Assembly (NCBI RefSeq): GCF_965208485.1
Contig: NZ_OZ242344.1
Span: 1-64,000, forward strand
Reading direction: 5' to 3'
Source: Poriferisodalis sp965208485
GTDB lineage: Bacteria; Actinomycetota; Acidimicrobiia; Acidimicrobiales; Poriferisodalaceae
DNA: 64,000 nt
The notes under the pieces were generated by a model, which saw only the letters and a list, made by a program, of their open reading frames with translations, was not told the origin of the DNA and searched no databases. Both the position numbers and the translations under genes were made by a program. Of the stretch, positions 33,325 to 41,954 are shown one piece after another. Position 1 is the first letter of the stretch; each line of letters starts with the position of its first letter.

Positions 33325-34506
33325 TCAGACGGTCGGCGGGCCGATCACCAGGCAGCCGTTGTGGCCGCCGAAGCCGAACGAGTTGCTGAGCGACGGACCG
33401 GGTTCCCAGTCGGCTGCCGCTCCGGTGACCAGCCGGAACTCTGCAAGCTCAGGATCAGGCGTGGTCCAGCCGGCAGTGGGCGGGATCTTGCGATGCCGCA
33501 TCGACAGCAGCACGGCGATGGTCTCCAAGGCGCCAGCGGCTCCCAGTGCGTGACCGGTGACGCCCTTCGTGGAGGTCACCAGCGGCCCGTTGGGGCCGAA
33601 CAGCTTGTTGAGCGCCTCGGCTTCAGCCGCGTCATTGAGCGGGGTGGAGGTGCCGTGCGCGTTCACGTGCACGATGTCGCGCGGCTCCAGGTCGGCGTCG
33701 CCGATAGCGAGCTGCATACAGCGCAGCGCCCCTGCGCCGCCTGGGGCGGGCGCCGTGATGTGGTGCGCGTCGGCATTCGAGGCCGTGCCCAGGATTTCGC
33801 CCCAGATGGTGGCCTCTCGTGCCACCGCCGACTCCCATTCCTCGAGCACCAGCGTGGCCGCGCCTTCGGTCATCATGAAGCCGTCGCGGTTCTTGTCGAA
33901 CGGCATCGAGAGGCCGCTGGTGGACAGGGCCGTCATGTTCGCGAAGCCAGCGGTGCCGACCGGCGTCATGACCGACTCGCAACCCCCAGCCACGATCACA
34001 TCGGCGATGCCCAAGCGGATGAGCCGCGCTGCGTAGCCGACAGCGTGTGTGCTCGCAGCGCAGGCCGTGGTGATCACTTCGCAGGGGCCGGCCAGTCCGT
34101 ACTTCATCGAGATCGCAGCCCCAGGCGCATTGGGCATCATCATCGGAACCATGAAGGGCGAGACCCGGCGAGCCCCCTTGCGGTCCAGCACCTGCACCTG
34201 GTCTTCGAAGGTCTGCAGGCCACCGACGCCCGTGCCGTAGATGACCCCGCAACGATCAGGATCCGACGCTATCTCGCCGGCTTCGGCCATCGCCTGCGCA
34301 GCAGATGCCATGCCGAGCTGCACCGACCGATCAGCTCGCCTGGCCTCTTTGGCGTTCTCGTAGAAGGGAGCGGGGTCGAAGTCGACGATGCGGCGTTCGC
34401 CTTCTGGCGGATCGGAGTTCAGGCCCTGCCAGAAGCCGTCCACGCCGGATCCGGCGCACGAGACGACGCCTAGGCCGACGACCGCTACTCGCCGGCTGTA
34501 GCTCAC
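33325..34506 (-). CDS. fabF: Beta-ketoacyl-ACP synthase II
   Basis: Condenses malonyl-ACP with acyl-ACP in chain elongation. The thiolase-fold active site is complete: Cys149 (TTACAASTHAVG), His in NAHGTSTPLND and His in TKGVTGHALGAAG. The glycine-rich end NSFGFGGHNGCLV is present. Length (393) is slightly short but intact. It starts with GTG overlapping the acpP stop (GTGA) and is the last gene of the fab operon. Confidence 0.93.
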   Translation of the reverse strand: MSYSRRVAVVGLGVVSCAGSGVDGFWQGLNSDPPEGERRIVDFDPAPFYENAKEARRADRSVQLGMASAAQAMAEAGEIASDPDRCGVIYGTGVGGLQTFEDQVQVLDRKGARRVSPFMVPMMMPNAPGAAISMKYGLAGPCEVITTACAASTHAVGYAARLIRLGIADVIVAGGCESVMTPVGTAGFANMTALSTSGLSMPFDKNRDGFMMTEGAATLVLEEWESAVAREATIWGEILGTASNADAHHITAPAPGGAGALRCMQLAIGDADLEPRDIVHVNAHGTSTPLNDAAEAEALNKLFGPNGPLVTSTKGVTGHALGAAGALETIAVLLSMRHRKIPPTAGWTTPDPELAEFRLVTGAAADWEPGPSLSNSFGFGGHNGCLVIGPPTV

Positions 34507-34736
34507 AGCTTGGATTCGACCAGCTCGATTGCGTGGGCGACGGTGGTGACGCCTTCCAGCTCTTCCTCGTCCACGCTGATGTCGAACTCCTCTTCCAGAG
34601 CCATCACCAGTTCGACGAGATCCAGGCTGTCGGCATCGAGATCATCAGCGAAGCTGGCCTCGGGCGTGACTTGGGCGGCATCCACGGCCAGCACCTCGAC
34701 GGCGCAGTCCCGGAATCGATCCAACGTGTCGCTCAT
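34503..34736 (-). CDS. acpP: Acyl carrier protein
   Basis: A 77-residue carrier with the phosphopantetheine attachment site DDLDADSLDLVELVM (Ser37) and a strongly acidic surface. The ATG at 34736 is favoured because GAGGTG lies at a good distance upstream; an in-frame GTG three codons earlier overlaps that site. It is in the middle of the fab operon and coupled to fabF. The 265 bases between it and fabG contain a repeat element. Confidence 0.93.
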   Translation of the reverse strand: MSDTLDRFRDCAVEVLAVDAAQVTPEASFADDLDADSLDLVELVMALEEEFDISVDEEELEGVTTVAHAIELVESKL

Positions 34737-34812
34737 GCTGTTCACCTCGTGTGTGGGTGGTCACCGGCACGAGTCCCCGACGACCGTGCGAGTGCGAAGT
34801 GTACGGCCCGGA

Positions 34813-34926
34813 GAGGCTGAGCCGACAGGCGAAGCCGTGGCCCGAGCGGTCCGTGAGCGCGGCGAGCAAGAGCGGGAAGCAATGAGTGCGAGTACGGGAA
34901 GGCTCAGGCTGCCTGCGCGGCTCCTG
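34813..34926 (+). repeat. Dispersed repeat, copy R1 (shared with the uvrC tail)
   Basis: About 114 bases matching 61595-61724 closely. Shared blocks include GAGGCTGAGCC, GGCGAAGCCGTGGCCCGAGC, CAAGAGCGGGAAGCAA, AAGGCTCAG and GCGCGGCTCCT. GGCTGAGCC near the left and GGCTCAG near the right can pair. Translated on the plus strand it gives GEAVARAVRERGEQEREA, almost the UvrC tail, but here it lies between two minus-strand genes and encodes nothing evident. Confidence 0.8.
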
Positions 34927-35010
34927 AGCCTCGGGCCCTGCTGGCATCGCGCCCCGAAGCCATCGCCGCAATGCGCCGGCCGTGGTCTGGCGCGATCGCT
35001 GCGTCGGGGC

Positions 35011-35745
35011 TCAGTGGCCCATTCCGAGGCCGCCGTCGACCGGAATCACCGCGCCCGTGATGTAGGCGCTCTCGTCCGAGGCCAGAAACGTCACCGTGGC
35101 AGCGATCTCGGAGGGATCGGCTACCCGGCCGAGCGGAACAGCATCAGTGATGGCTGCCCGCTGCTCGTCGCTCAAGGCGCCGAACATCTCCGTGGCGACC
35201 GGTCCTGGTGCGACCACGTTGGCCGTGATGCTGCGTGAACCCAGCTCGCGCGCCAGCGAGCGCGCCATGCCGACCAGTCCAGCCTTTGACGCGGCGTAGT
35301 TGACTTGGCCGGCCGACCCCAAGAGCCCGACTACCGAGGACACGAAGATCAGTCGGCCCCAGCGGGCTCTCAGCATCGGCCGGGCGGCACGCTTGGCCAT
35401 CCTGTACGCGCCGTTGAGATTGGTGTCGACCACCGCGGCAAAGTCTTCGTCCGACATACGCAGCACGAGCTGATCGCGGGTGATGCCAGCGTTGGCGACG
35501 AGGACCTCCACCGGGCCCAGCTCTGTCTCGACGGCCTGATACGCGGCGTCCACCGCGTCGCTGTCGGCCTGATCGCAGGCAACCCAGAGAAGCCGGTCGT
35601 CATCGGGGGCGCCGGTGCGGCTGGTGACCGCCACACGATGGCCCCGGTCGGCGAACAGCCGGGCCGTGGCCAGTCCGATGCCGCGGCTGCCGCCGGTGAC
35701 CAGCACCGTTCGGGACTCGTTGTCACGCGCTGCGGGGGAGTTCAT
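35011..35745 (-). CDS. fabG: 3-oxoacyl-ACP reductase
   Basis: A 244-residue short-chain dehydrogenase reducing 3-oxoacyl-ACP with NADPH. The cofactor loop is VLVTGGSRGIGLATARL; VLVANAGITRDQL carries the NAG motif. The catalytic Ser is in FVSSVVGLLG and Tyr/Lys in NYAASKAGLVG. The C-terminal YITGAVIPVDGGLGMGH is typical of FabG. Its place between fabH and acpP supports the assignment over other SDR enzymes. Confidence 0.92.
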   Translation of the reverse strand: MNSPAARDNESRTVLVTGGSRGIGLATARLFADRGHRVAVTSRTGAPDDDRLLWVACDQADSDAVDAAYQAVETELGPVEVLVANAGITRDQLVLRMSDEDFAAVVDTNLNGAYRMAKRAARPMLRARWGRLIFVSSVVGLLGSAGQVNYAASKAGLVGMARSLARELGSRSITANVVAPGPVATEMFGALSDEQRAAITDAVPLGRVADPSEIAATVTFLASDESAYITGAVIPVDGGLGMGH

Positions 35746-35793
35746 GGACTCGTGAGTTCGGGGGCACGTCTGAGTGTGTTCAACGGCGCGGGG

Positions 35794-36759
35794 TCACACA
35801 GCGCGCCCCGGGGCACCAGACCAGCGCAGCAATGCCGAGGCCGATGTCATGCCGGCGCCAAACCCGACGAGCAGCACATGATCTCCTTCGTTGATCCGGC
35901 CACTGCGCACGGCATCTTCGAGTGCCAGGGGAATGGATGCGGAGGACGTATTGCCGGTACGTTCGATGACCATTGCGGCCTTGTCGTAGGGGATGCCGAG
36001 ACGCTTGCAGGCAGTCTCGACGATGCGCACGTTTGCCTGGTGCGGAACCACGACATCGATGTCGGAGGCGGTCAACCCGGCCTGCTTCATCGATTGGCGG
36101 GCCGATTCCTCCATGACGAGCACTGCCTTCTTGAACACTGCCTGGCCTGCCATCTGGATGTACCCGTCGTGCTCGCAGTACAGGTGCTCTTCCATCGAGC
36201 CGTCGCTGGAGACATGCCAGCCCAACAGGTCGGAACCCTGCTCGCTGCGTTCCAGCACGGCGGCGCCCGAGCCGTCGGCGAACAGGATGCATGTGGCCCG
36301 GTCAGTCCAGTCGGTGACGCGCGACAGCACTTCGGCGCCGATGACCAGCACCCGCTCGTGACCCATGGCGATCATGCCGTGGGCGGCAATCAGCGAATAC
36401 ACGAAACCCGAGCAGGCAGCGTTGACGTCCATGGCTCCGCAGTCGAGGCCGAGGGATTCCTGCACTCGGGACGACGACGCCGGGATGCATCGGTCCGGCG
36501 TGGTGGTGGCCAGGATCAGCATGTCGATGCTGGACGGGTCGACGTTGGCTGCTTCCATCGCGGCTGCTCCAGCAGTGGCAGCCAAGCCGGCCGTCGTGCC
36601 GCCGATGTTGCGTTGCTTGATACCCGTGCGCTCGATGATCCACTCGTCGGACGTGTCGACCATCTCTGCGAGGTCTTCGTTGGTGAGGACACGTTCGCCG
36701 AGCGCCGTCCCGATGCCGACAATGCGTGCGCTGGATGCGCTGCTCACGGTGAGCGTCAT
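35794..36759 (-). CDS. fabH: Beta-ketoacyl-ACP synthase III
   Basis: Starts fatty-acid chains by condensing acyl-CoA with malonyl-ACP. Active-site Cys116 is in VNAACSGFVYSL, His in VVPHQANVRI and Asn in ERTGNTSSASIPLAL; FGAGMTSASALLRW ends the protein. The ATG at 36759 is preceded by GGGAGG and gives the usual ~320 residues; the frame's extension to 36924 lies in the fabD 3' region. It is second in the fab operon. Confidence 0.94.
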   Translation of the reverse strand: MTLTVSSASSARIVGIGTALGERVLTNEDLAEMVDTSDEWIIERTGIKQRNIGGTTAGLAATAGAAAMEAANVDPSSIDMLILATTTPDRCIPASSSRVQESLGLDCGAMDVNAACSGFVYSLIAAHGMIAMGHERVLVIGAEVLSRVTDWTDRATCILFADGSGAAVLERSEQGSDLLGWHVSSDGSMEEHLYCEHDGYIQMAGQAVFKKAVLVMEESARQSMKQAGLTASDIDVVVPHQANVRIVETACKRLGIPYDKAAMVIERTGNTSSASIPLALEDAVRSGRINEGDHVLLVGFGAGMTSASALLRWSGAPGRAV

Positions 36760-36787
36760 GTGTGGCCTCCCATTCAGGTGCCGCCGT

Positions 36788-37972
36788 TCAGTTGCGGATT
36801 GGCGTGCGCAGCCACGCAACAGGCTGCCGTGCGGTGACGCGTTCGCCCTCGGTGGCCATGATCCCCATGACAGTACCCGCGAACGCAGACCGCACTTCCT
36901 CCCCGGCGACATGCCCGATGACATCGCCGACGCTGATCTGCTGGCCGCCGCTCACGTCGGCGGCAAGCGTGAAGACGCCGGCGCAAGGGCTGACAATGAG
37001 CCGCTCGGTGACGTAGAGGTTCTCGCCGCCCAGCACGGTCGGCGCTGCGGGGGCATCGACGGCCAGCGCCTCCATCAGCGTGTCGATGTCCGCAGGGGTG
37101 CTCACCGACAGAGCGGTTGCGCTCTTGTGGGTGCGCTTGGTCATGCCCGTCAGCACCTTGCCGGGGCCGAGCTCGGCGTAGGTGGTGACGCCCGAGTCCG
37201 CCAATGACCACAGGCTGGCCCGCCACAGCACGGGGCTGATGAGCTGCTGTGCGAGCAGAGAGCGCCACTCGTTGGCACTGTCACGCGGCTTCGCGTCGAT
37301 GTTGGCCACGACCGGCACGCTCGGGGCGCGGATCTCGACCTCGGCTAGCGCTTTGCGCAGCCGATCCCGCGCCGGCAGCATGAACGGCGTGTGGAAGGCA
37401 CCGCCGACCGGGAGTTGCATGATCCGCTTCGCGCCGGCCTCCTTGGCAGCATCGCCCGTCACCGCCACTGCATCTGGAGCGCCCGCGATCACGACCTGAC
37501 CGGGCGCGTTGTAGTTGGCAACCCAGACATCGCCCTGCGTGGCGTCGCATGCCTCGGCGACGAGGTTGTCGTCGATGCCCAGCACAGCCGCCATGGTTCC
37601 CTCGTGCTCGTCGGCGGCGATCTGCATCGCCTCGCCCCGCTCGGCCACCAGTCGAACAGCATCGTCGTACGCCAAGGCGCCGGTCGCCGTCAGTGCGCTG
37701 TATTCGCCCAGCGAGTGACCGGCGGCAGAGGAGAACGTGGCGCCTGTCCGCTCGACTGCGTCCAGCGCGACCATCGAGAGCACGAAGGTCGAGAGCTGCG
37801 AATTGCGTGTGTGGCGCAGTTCGTCTGCGTCGGCCTCCAGCAACAGCGCTTCGACATCGCGCCCACAGGAGTCTGATGCTTCTTCGACGAGTTCCCACGA
37901 CTCGTGCGCTGTCCACGCTGCACCCATGCCTTGCTGTTGCGAGCCTTGGCCCGGGAATGTGAATGCGAGCAC
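36788..37972 (-). CDS. fabD: Malonyl-CoA:ACP transacylase fused to a lipoyl/biotinyl-like domain
   Basis: A 394-residue protein starting from GTG at 37972 (VLAFTFPGQGSQQQG). Residues 1-~305 are a complete FabD: AAGHSLGEYSAL with the serine nucleophile, VGGAFHTPFM with the histidine, and YAELGPGKVLTGM. The remaining ~80 residues form a second domain (LIVSPCAGVF, ISVGDVIGHVAGEEV, AFAGTVMGIMATEGERV) that reads like a biotinyl/lipoyl carrier fold. The stretch that should hold the modified Lys (EAMKM in BCCP) is missing, so it may be structural or protein-binding. It is first in the fab operon, with tRNA-Leu divergent upstream. Confidence 0.88.
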   Translation of the reverse strand: MLAFTFPGQGSQQQGMGAAWTAHESWELVEEASDSCGRDVEALLLEADADELRHTRNSQLSTFVLSMVALDAVERTGATFSSAAGHSLGEYSALTATGALAYDDAVRLVAERGEAMQIAADEHEGTMAAVLGIDDNLVAEACDATQGDVWVANYNAPGQVVIAGAPDAVAVTGDAAKEAGAKRIMQLPVGGAFHTPFMLPARDRLRKALAEVEIRAPSVPVVANIDAKPRDSANEWRSLLAQQLISPVLWRASLWSLADSGVTTYAELGPGKVLTGMTKRTHKSATALSVSTPADIDTLMEALAVDAPAAPTVLGGENLYVTERLIVSPCAGVFTLAADVSGGQQISVGDVIGHVAGEEVRSAFAGTVMGIMATEGERVTARQPVAWLRTPIRN

Positions 37973-38170
37973 TCGGCCTCCCCCGGAACACCAGATACAG
38001 AAGCCGGGTCGATGTCCCGGCAGCGGCGCGGTGAACTGAACTTCCCGAAAGGGTAGGTGCCCATACGGGCCGAGAGCGACAATGCAGCGATCGCCCCGCT
38101 CTTGTTCCCGTTCTTGGTGCGACGGGCTCACGGGCCGCTCGGGTCCTTGGGTACGCTGATGCGGCCTGTT

Positions 38171-38253
38171 GCCCGGGTGGTGAAACGGCAGACACGGGGG
38201 ACTCAAAATCCTCTGCCCTCGCGGGCGTGCGGGTTCGAATCCCGCCCCGGGCA
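38171..38253 (+). tRNA. tRNA-Leu(CAA)
   Basis: A class II tRNA. The acceptor GCCCGGG pairs with CCCGGGC (38246-38252) and the discriminator is A. The anticodon loop CTCAAAA gives CAA (reads UUG). A long variable arm TGCCC/GGGCG and a T-arm GCGGG-TTCGAAT-CCCGC are present. CCA is not encoded. It lies between fabD and the ANTAR regulator. Confidence 0.95.
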
Positions 38254-38387
38254 CTCCACATGACACAGCGAATTCACGAGACAGTCAGTTTCGGGGAGGG
38301 TTCCCAGCCCGACCGGTAGGCTGATCGATCCGCAGCCGCCGGGCCGGCGGCGCCGTCCTGTTCGATCTGACCGCGAGGAGAGCGCGA

Positions 38388-38963
38388 GTGTCCAAGCGAG
38401 TCGTGATCGCAGAGGACGAGGCCATCATCCGGCTCGATCTGCGCGAGATGCTCGAAGACGAGGGCTACGTCGTCGTGGCTGAGACGGGCCGTGGGGACGA
38501 GGCCGTAGAGCTGGCACGCCAGCACCAACCCGAGGTGTGCATCTTCGACATCCAGATGCCTGGACGGGACGGCTTGGATGCGGCCCGAGAGGTGGCAGGC
38601 GACCGCACTTCCGCCGTGCTCATCCTGACGGCGTTCAGCAAGCGGCACCTCATCGCCGAGGCACGTGATGCGGGCGTGCTCTCGTACTTGGTCAAGCCGT
38701 TCCAGCGGGAGGAGTTGGTCTCGGCTATCGAGGTCGCTTGGGGTCGGTTCACCGAGATGAGGGAGTTGGAAGACACCGTCGAGAGCCTCGAGGAGAAGCT
38801 GGAGACGCGCAAGGCCACTGAGCGCGCCAAGGGTCTGCTGATGGACGACTTCGGGCTCTCCGAGCAGGACGCCTTCGAGTTCATTCGCAGTACGGCGATG
38901 GCAAACCGTGCGAAGATGCGGGACATCGCTCAGCAGATCATCGATGGTCTGCTGACGCCCTGA
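38388..38963 (+). CDS. ANTAR-domain response regulator (PdtaR-like)
   Basis: A 191-residue cytoplasmic regulator. The receiver domain has the acidic pocket (AEDEAIIRLD), phosphorylation site Asp54 (CIFDIQMPGRDG), TAFS and Lys103 (YLVKPF). After a coiled linker (ELEDTVESLEEKLETR) the C-terminal ANTAR domain (about 125-185, KATERAKGLLMDDFGLSEQD) would bind paired RNA hairpins and prevent termination. Organisation matches mycobacterial PdtaR, usually next to polA as here. It starts with GTG. No partner kinase is adjacent. Confidence 0.9.
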   Translation: MSKRVVIAEDEAIIRLDLREMLEDEGYVVVAETGRGDEAVELARQHQPEVCIFDIQMPGRDGLDAAREVAGDRTSAVLILTAFSKRHLIAEARDAGVLSYLVKPFQREELVSAIEVAWGRFTEMRELEDTVESLEEKLETRKATERAKGLLMDDFGLSEQDAFEFIRSTAMANRAKMRDIAQQIIDGLLTP

Positions 38964-39076
38964 ACCCGCCAATCCGAACCGAGCCGGCCCGAACCGAGCG
39001 AGCCCGAGACGAGCCAGTCAGAATCGAGTCGGCGCACTCGAGGCAACCGCCGCGTCGCCGAGTTGGGAGAGACCTG

Positions 39077-41797
39077 ATGTCGAAGCTGCTGCTGCTTGAT
39101 GGGAACTCCCTGACCTACCGGGCGTTCTTCGCCATTGGCGAGGACATGGGCACCCGTTCGGGTCAGCCCACCGGTGCCGTCTTCGGGTTCACGTCCATGC
39201 TGGTCAATCTGGTGCGCGATCACCGCCCTGACGCCATCGCCGTGTGCTTCGACCGCCCCGAGCCGACATTCCGCCATGAAGCCGAACCGCGGTACAAGGC
39301 GCACCGCGACGAGACTCCCGCAACGCTCATAGATCAGCTCGGCCTCGTGCGGCAGGTGCTCGAGTCTCTGAGCATCCCGGCGGTGGACTGTGCGGGCTTC
39401 GAAGCCGATGACCTGCTGGCCACGCTGGCGACCGGGGCAGAGCAGCGCGGCGACGACGTGCTGATCGTCAGCGGTGACCGCGACGTGTACCAGCTCGTGC
39501 GCGATCCGCGCATACGCGTGCTGTACAACCGGCGGGGCGTCACCGACTATGCGCTCTACGACGAAGCGGGCATCGCCGAGCGCACCGGCGTCACCCCGGA
39601 TCTCTACGTGCAGTACGCCGCATTGCGCGGCGACCCGTCGGACAACCTGCCGGGCGTCCCCGGCGTCGGCGAGAAGACCGCGGCCAAGCTCCTCAACAAG
39701 TACGGCAGCGTCGAGGCGCTGCTCGCGTCCGCGTCAGAGCAGAGTCCCAAGCTGGCCGAGAATCTGGTGTTGTACCAGGACGACGTGCGCCGCAACGTCG
39801 AGTTGATGGAACTGCGCACCGATGCACCGATCGATGCCTCTGCGGACGATCTGCAGTGGGGCGGATTCGACACCGACCGCGTGACGCGCACGTTCGAGTT
39901 CTTGGAGTTCGGCACCCTGCATGCTCGGCTGCGAGAGGCATTGGCGGGCACATCGCTGGACGGCTTGCTGGGGCCTGATGCAGGTCCTGAGCCGACCTCC
40001 CAGATCGCCGACGTCGACTTGGTGCCGCTGAGGGACGGGCCAGAAGCGGCGGCGCTGCTCAGCGAGCTGGCGCAGCAGACCGAGACCGTGGCGATGGGAT
40101 ACGCACTTGAGCACGACGGCTCGTTGGGCGTGCTCGCGGTTGCCGTGAATCCGACGCAAGGGACGGTGCTGGCGCTCAGCCCAGAGTTCCTCGAACTCGA
40201 CGATGTGGCAGCTGCGGTCGCACTGCTGCTCGGACCTGACGGACCAGGCATCCACATCCACCATGCGAAGCCGCTGATGCGGGCGCTCGCCCGGCTGCCG
40301 GGCGGGATCGATGCGGACTCGACGCTTGCGGGACTCGAAGTCGATACGTCGATCGCGGCGTACCTCATCCACCCGCCTGAGGGCCGTGGCGAGCTGAGCA
40401 CGCTCCTCGCGAGACACTGCGGGACCGAACTCGTCGAGATCGAGACCGAGGGTCGGCTCGATTTCGACGCCGTCGACGCCTCGGGTCCGCTCGGACAGGT
40501 CACCGCAGGTCGAGACGCCCTCGCCGCGGCGATGCTGGCGCCGGTCCTCGAGCGCGAGATGGCGGATCTCGGCATGTCGGACCTGTACCGGGACATCGAG
40601 CGTCCGCTGATCTCGGTTCTCGCGCGCATGGAGGTCGCCGGGATCGGCGTTGACCGCGAGGAGCTGGAGACGTTGCGAAATCACCTCACACGCGAGGTGT
40701 GCGCACTCGAGGCCGAGGTTCGGCGGCTGGCGGGACGGGACGATCTCAACGTCAACTCGCCCAAGCAGCTTGCTGAGGTGCTGTTCGAGGACCTGGGGCT
40801 GCCGCCGCATCGCAAGACCAAGACCGGCTACTCCACGAACGCCGCGGCCCTGGAATCGCTGCGGGGCCAGCATCCGATAGCGGACCAGCTGCTCGCTTAC
40901 CGAGAGGCGGAGAAACTGCGCTCCACCTACGGCGTCGGCTTGCTGGAATGCGTCGGGCCGGACGAACGCATACATGCCACGTTCAACCAGACGGTGGCCC
41001 GCACCGGCAGGCTCAGCTCCGAGGACCCGAACCTGCACAACATCCCGGTGCGCACCGAACAGGGTCGGCTGTTCCGGCGGGCCTTCGTGCCGGCCAGCGG
41101 CTTCGAGCTGCTCATCGCCGACTACAACCAGATCGAGCTGCGGGTGATCGCTCACCTCTCCGGTGATCCCGGCCTCGTGTCCGCCTTCGAGGCGGGTCAC
41201 GACATTCACAGCGCGACTGCCGCATCGCTGTTCGGCGTCGAGGCCGAACAAATCTCCCCTCACCAGCGGTCCGTCGCGAAAATGGTCAGCTACGGCCTCG
41301 CGTACGGGATGGAGGCCTACGGACTCGGGCAGCGTCTCGGCGTGTCCACCGACGAGGCGACGGGAATCCTGAACGCCTACTTCGAGGCGTTCCCGCAAGT
41401 GCGCTCGTTTATGGACGGGGTGGTGGCCGAGAGCCGTGAGCGGGGCTACACCGAGACGGCGTTCGGCCGGCGCCGCCCGCTGCCTGAATTGAGCTCACGC
41501 AACTTCCGGGTCCGCCAAGCAGCCGAGCGCCAGGCAATGAACGCACCTATACAGGGTCTCGCAGCGGACATCTTCAAGGTCGCGCTCGTCCGGCTGGATG
41601 ACGCCCTGCGAGATTGCTCCGCAGCCAGCCGACTCGTGTTGCAGGTACACGACGAGGTCATCCTCGAAGTCCATCCGCCCGAGTCCGCCGAGGTGACCGA
41701 GCTGACGGCGACCACGATGCGCAACGCGGCCGATCTGGCGGTGCCACTGGAAGTGCATGTGACGACCGGCGCCACCTGGGCGGACGCCAAGGGCTAA
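39077..41797 (+). CDS. polA: DNA polymerase I
   Basis: A 906-residue repair and gap-filling polymerase. The N-terminal 5'-3' exonuclease (1-~290) has LLLDGNSLTYRAFF and GDPSDNLPGVPGVGEKTA. The middle domain has the 3'-5' exonuclease fold but lacks the D-x-E metal pair (TVAMGYALEHDG), so proofreading is probably absent, as in many relatives. The polymerase core has motif A LLIADYNQIELRVIAHLSGD, motif B SVAKMVSYGLAYGMEAYGL and motif C LQVHDEVILEVH. GGGAGAG precedes the ATG. The TAA stop lies within a 20-base IS1380 end sequence. Confidence 0.97.
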   Translation: MSKLLLLDGNSLTYRAFFAIGEDMGTRSGQPTGAVFGFTSMLVNLVRDHRPDAIAVCFDRPEPTFRHEAEPRYKAHRDETPATLIDQLGLVRQVLESLSIPAVDCAGFEADDLLATLATGAEQRGDDVLIVSGDRDVYQLVRDPRIRVLYNRRGVTDYALYDEAGIAERTGVTPDLYVQYAALRGDPSDNLPGVPGVGEKTAAKLLNKYGSVEALLASASEQSPKLAENLVLYQDDVRRNVELMELRTDAPIDASADDLQWGGFDTDRVTRTFEFLEFGTLHARLREALAGTSLDGLLGPDAGPEPTSQIADVDLVPLRDGPEAAALLSELAQQTETVAMGYALEHDGSLGVLAVAVNPTQGTVLALSPEFLELDDVAAAVALLLGPDGPGIHIHHAKPLMRALARLPGGIDADSTLAGLEVDTSIAAYLIHPPEGRGELSTLLARHCGTELVEIETEGRLDFDAVDASGPLGQVTAGRDALAAAMLAPVLEREMADLGMSDLYRDIERPLISVLARMEVAGIGVDREELETLRNHLTREVCALEAEVRRLAGRDDLNVNSPKQLAEVLFEDLGLPPHRKTKTGYSTNAAALESLRGQHPIADQLLAYREAEKLRSTYGVGLLECVGPDERIHATFNQTVARTGRLSSEDPNLHNIPVRTEQGRLFRRAFVPASGFELLIADYNQIELRVIAHLSGDPGLVSAFEAGHDIHSATAASLFGVEAEQISPHQRSVAKMVSYGLAYGMEAYGLGQRLGVSTDEATGILNAYFEAFPQVRSFMDGVVAESRERGYTETAFGRRRPLPELSSRNFRVRQAAERQAMNAPIQGLAADIFKVALVRLDDALRDCSAASRLVLQVHDEVILEVHPPESAEVTELTATTMRNAADLAVPLEVHVTTGATWADAKG

Positions 41798-41813
41798 GCC
41801 CAGATCCACCGGT
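41794..41813 (+). repeat. Solo IS1380 terminal repeat over the polA stop
   Basis: CTAAGCCCAGATCCACCGGT is identical over all 20 bases to the left end of the IS1380 remnant at 25488-25507. The polA stop TAA (41795-41797) lies within it. No opposite end or transposase is visible in the next 140 bases, so only the terminus remains. Confidence 0.8.
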
Positions 41814-41954
41814 TGGGTCGGTGCGGCGAGTGTGTTGTTGATGGCGGTGTGGTGTCGGTGGAGGGAGACTGGCGGTCTAACATCTACTTTTTGACATTCG
41901 TTTCTGCCTGTCTTTCAGGGTTGTGATTGTTGCAGACGAGGAAGGTTGCAAGTG

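Noticed and set aside
37973..38266. N-terminal extension of fabD to 38266
   Set aside because: The extra ~98 codons read antisense through the tRNA-Leu gene and its flank; the GTG at 37972 begins exactly at the conserved FabD N-terminus.
38964..39076. Degenerate CCGAACCGAGC-like repeats before polA
   Set aside because: Short, imperfect and without pairing structure; probably simple-sequence drift.
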